A stretch of DNA of 7,082 nt, from positions 1 through 7,082 of the forward strand of contig URLR01000085.1 in NCBI GenBank assembly GCA_900548815.1, in the 5' to 3' direction. Shown here piece by piece: positions 5,310 through 7,082 of this stretch. The notes beneath the pieces were generated by a model. That model was not told where the DNA came from, made no database searches, and saw nothing but the letters and a program-made list of their open reading frames with translations. Both the position numbers and the translations under genes were made by a program. Source of the stretch: an uncultured Collinsella sp. (GTDB lineage: Bacteria > Actinomycetota > Coriobacteriia > Coriobacteriales > Coriobacteriaceae). Numbering within the stretch: position 1 is the first letter of the stretch; each line of letters opens with the position of its first letter.

Positions 5310-6115
5310 AAGTTCTCTCCTTTTGTCACAGTCCACCATTGGCAAGGGTTCAGTATTTTAATCGCATGACGGGGGTCGACCCCGGCGTCAACCGCAGAGT
5401 TCATCAATATATCAACGAACGGCTCCTCAGAACGGTCATGGCCGAGCAGGATCACCGCCAGCCCGCGCAAGGCAAGGTCTTGCGCCACGTGGTAGCCCGC
5501 CTCGCCCGTCACGATGACATCTGCGCCTCCGGCGATGGCGAGCTCTCCAAAGTCGCCCAGGGAGCCGCCCAAAATGGCGACGGTGCGGCACGGGCGATCG
5601 GCTTCGCCCCACACACGCGGGTCGCTCCCGAAGGCCGTGGCAGCACGGGTGGCAAGATCGCGCAGCGTGCACGGGTCGTTGGGCGTCGCAAGCGCGCCCA
5701 GGCCGGTGGCCTCGGGGTCGTCCACGTGCTCCAGTGAGCTCACGGGTGCGGCACCCAGCAGCTTGCTCAGGCAGGCGCGCGCCTCGTGCGAGCGGTCCAG
5801 ATTGGTATGGAGCGAAATAATGCTCACGCCGCAGCGGGCGGCCTCATAGAGCGCCGCGCTGCACTGGGGGCGTGACGCATCCGCCGGGCAAAAGGCCTCG
5901 GGCGCCTTGATGTAGATGGGATGATGCGTGAGCAACACGTTGGCACCGGCTTCCGAGGCGCGGTGCACGTTGGCCCTGGTAGCGTCGAGCGCGCAGGCAA
6001 CACCGGTAATCTCCGCGGCAGGGTCACCGACGGAGAGTCCTACATGGTCCCAACTCTCGGCATCGGTCTTGGGATAGCGTGCCAGCAGCGCGCGTTTAAG
6101 CTCGGCGACGATCAT
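5306..6115 (-). CDS. NIF3 / DUF34 (YbgI-like) family metal-binding protein
   Basis: This 269-residue protein has the compact bacterial NIF3 form. It opens with a WDHVGLSVGD motif (22-31), close to the family's WDNxGLxxG. Likely dinuclear-metal ligands are THHP (63-66), SLHTNLD (101-107) and GHDRSEEP (225-232), where His226 and Glu230 match the usual C-terminal His/Glu pair. TGEAGYH (203-209) precedes the last motif. Family members form ring-shaped hexamers; the name GTP cyclohydrolase type 2 homologue is a legacy label and the true reaction is unsettled. It starts at ATG 6115, overlapping the cysteine desulfurase stop by four bases (ATGA), and its own TGA overlaps the next start the same way. 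Confidence 0.92.
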   Translation of the reverse strand: MIVAELKRALLARYPKTDAESWDHVGLSVGDPAAEITGVACALDATRANVHRASEAGANVLLTHHPIYIKAPEAFCPADASRPQCSAALYEAARCGVSIISLHTNLDRSHEARACLSKLLGAAPVSSLEHVDDPEATGLGALATPNDPCTLRDLATRAATAFGSDPRVWGEADRPCRTVAILGGSLGDFGELAIAGGADVIVTGEAGYHVAQDLALRGLAVILLGHDRSEEPFVDILMNSAVDAGVDPRHAIKILNPCQWWTVTKGENL

Positions 6116-7034
6116 GCGGCGCCTACGATCGAGAGCAGCGTCTGGGCAAACTCGTCCAGATCGTCCGGATTCACGCGGTCGTCAAAGGAAATGCGCAGTG
6201 CGCCCAATGCCTGCTCTCGACCGATGCCCATCGCGCTTAAAACATGGCTCGGGTCCATGCTGCCGCTCGAGCACGCCGAGCCGGCCGAAACCTCAAAGCC
6301 GGCGGCGTCGAGCTTAATGATGAGCTCCTCGGAGTCCATGCCGTCGACGTAGATCGAAACCATACCCGGCAGACGATCGGCCTGCGCGTAGTCGCCCATG
6401 GTGGCGTGAATGCGCGGATGGGCCGTAAGCATGGCGTAGAGCTTGTTGGAAAGGGTTTGCAGCTTCTCGCGCTCCTGAGCCACATGGGGAGCCAGCGTGC
6501 GGGCGGCAGCGGCAAAGGCCAGCTGCGTGCGCAGGTCCTGCGTGCCGGCGCGACGTCCGGCTTCCTGTCCGCCGCCAAAGATGCGGGGGCGCAGCGGCGT
6601 GCGGGTCTTAACGTAAAGCGCGCCGGATGCCACGGGACCGCCAATTTTGTGGGCGGCGACGGACATGGCATCGACGCCCAGCTCGGCGGCATCGAGCGGA
6701 ATGTGCAGATAGCCCTGGATGGCATCGGTGTGGAACAGAGCGCCCACGGTATGCGCGGCCGCGGCAAGCTCGCGGATAGGCTGTACCACGCCGGTCTCGT
6801 TGTTGGCAACCATGATGCTCACGAGCGCCACGTCGTCGCCTAGTAGCTCGACAAGCGTGGCAGGCTCAATGTAGCCCATGCGGCAGGGCTGCACCAGATC
6901 GACGCTAAAGCCTGCGGCACGCAGCAGCGGCAGGTTGTCCAGAATCGAATCGTGCTCGATGGCAGATACGATCACGCGGTTACGCTTACGGTCGCGCTGA
7001 CGTGCACCCTCGGCAAGACCGAGCAGCGCCAGCT
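6112..7034 (-). CDS. Cysteine desulfurase, NifS/IscS family, N-terminus missing
   Basis: This PLP enzyme moves sulfur from L-cysteine to a protein persulfide for Fe-S cluster or thio-cofactor assembly. The visible 306 residues run from LALLGLAEG to the stop; the first part (roughly 70-80 residues) lies beyond the library end. The apparent start at 6975 is an internal GTG valine, because the frame stays open and homologous to 7032. Landmarks in visible numbering are AIEHDSIL, NNETG (77-81), FHTDAIQ with His101 and Asp103 near the cofactor, AAHK with the PLP lysine at 129, GGGQEAGRRAGT (about 153-164) and the catalytic loop GSACSSGSMDPSHVL with Cys254. The loop resembles NifS-like type I enzymes more than SufS. 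It is the first visible gene of the coupled minus-strand operon. Confidence 0.95.
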
Positions 7035-7082
7035 CTGTCTCTTATACACATCTGACGCTGCCGACGATAAGGCTCGTGTAGA
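7035..7082. other. Illumina Nextera (Tn5) i5-side adapter, not genomic
   Basis: CTGTCTCTTATACACATCT (7035-7053) is the reverse-complemented Tn5 mosaic end. It continues through the read-1 adapter to 7067, then an 8-base index TAAGGCTC (7068-7075; its complement GAGCCTTA is, from memory, S521), then GTGTAGA from P5. The genomic insert ends at 7034. Confidence 0.98.

Noticed and set aside
4590..5345. The longer zinc-ribbon protein starting at 5345
   Set aside because: It would overlap the NIF3 gene by 40 bases and has no ribosome-binding site; ATG 5309 has a strong one and forms an ATGA overlap like the neighbouring junction.
6112..6975. A complete cysteine desulfurase starting at GTG 6975
   Set aside because: The frame stays open and homologous upstream to base 7032, so the GTG is an internal valine and the gene is truncated by the library end.

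Overview
The window looks like one tagmented DNA molecule from a high-GC gut actinobacterium. Coriobacteriia, and Collinsella in particular, is my best guess, from GC content, gene order (cysteine desulfurase, NIF3, zinc-ribbon coiled coil, coaBC) and protein style; this is inference, not a database match. Bases 1-49 and 7035-7082 are not genomic. They are Illumina Nextera/Tn5 adapter ends with index sequences, so the true insert is 50-7034 and both terminal genes are cut by the library ends.

The left part (50 to about 2905, plus strand) is an accessory locus built on a duplicated unit. Each unit is a pilin-lectin fusion gene, then a rho-independent terminator, then a conserved non-coding element of about 110 bp. 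The second copy (1757-2707) is intact. It has a Flp/Tad-type prepilin leader and stalk, a Gly/Ser-rich linker, and a C-terminal domain resembling DUF6273 (C-type-lectin/FGE-like), ending in Cys-Phe-stop. Its leader contains nine consecutive G residues, preceded by two ATG codons in different frames, which is the layout of a phase-variable switch. The first copy (50-979) is 5'-truncated by the adapter and broken by an 11-bp tandem duplication and a C6 tract. The two copies are similar through the stalk-proximal region, diverge strongly in the last 45 or so residues, and become about 91% identical again in the non-coding element behind the gene. That invites comparison with pilin antigenic-variation systems that use silent copies. 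A solitary ribbon-helix-helix antitoxin-like gene with its own strong terminator lies between the copies.

From about 2906 to 3217 there is no gene, but there are direct repeats and palindromes, ending at the terminator of a minus-strand tRNA-Pro(GGG) gene. The tRNA marks the border between the accessory locus and core genome.

The right part (3375-7034, minus strand) is a tight housekeeping operon. Transcribed from right to left it holds a cysteine desulfurase (N-terminus cut off), a NIF3/DUF34-family metal protein, a coiled-coil zinc-ribbon protein, and the bifunctional coenzyme A enzyme CoaBC. The first two junctions are 4-base ATGA overlaps and the last has a 3-base gap, so the genes are probably translationally coupled.
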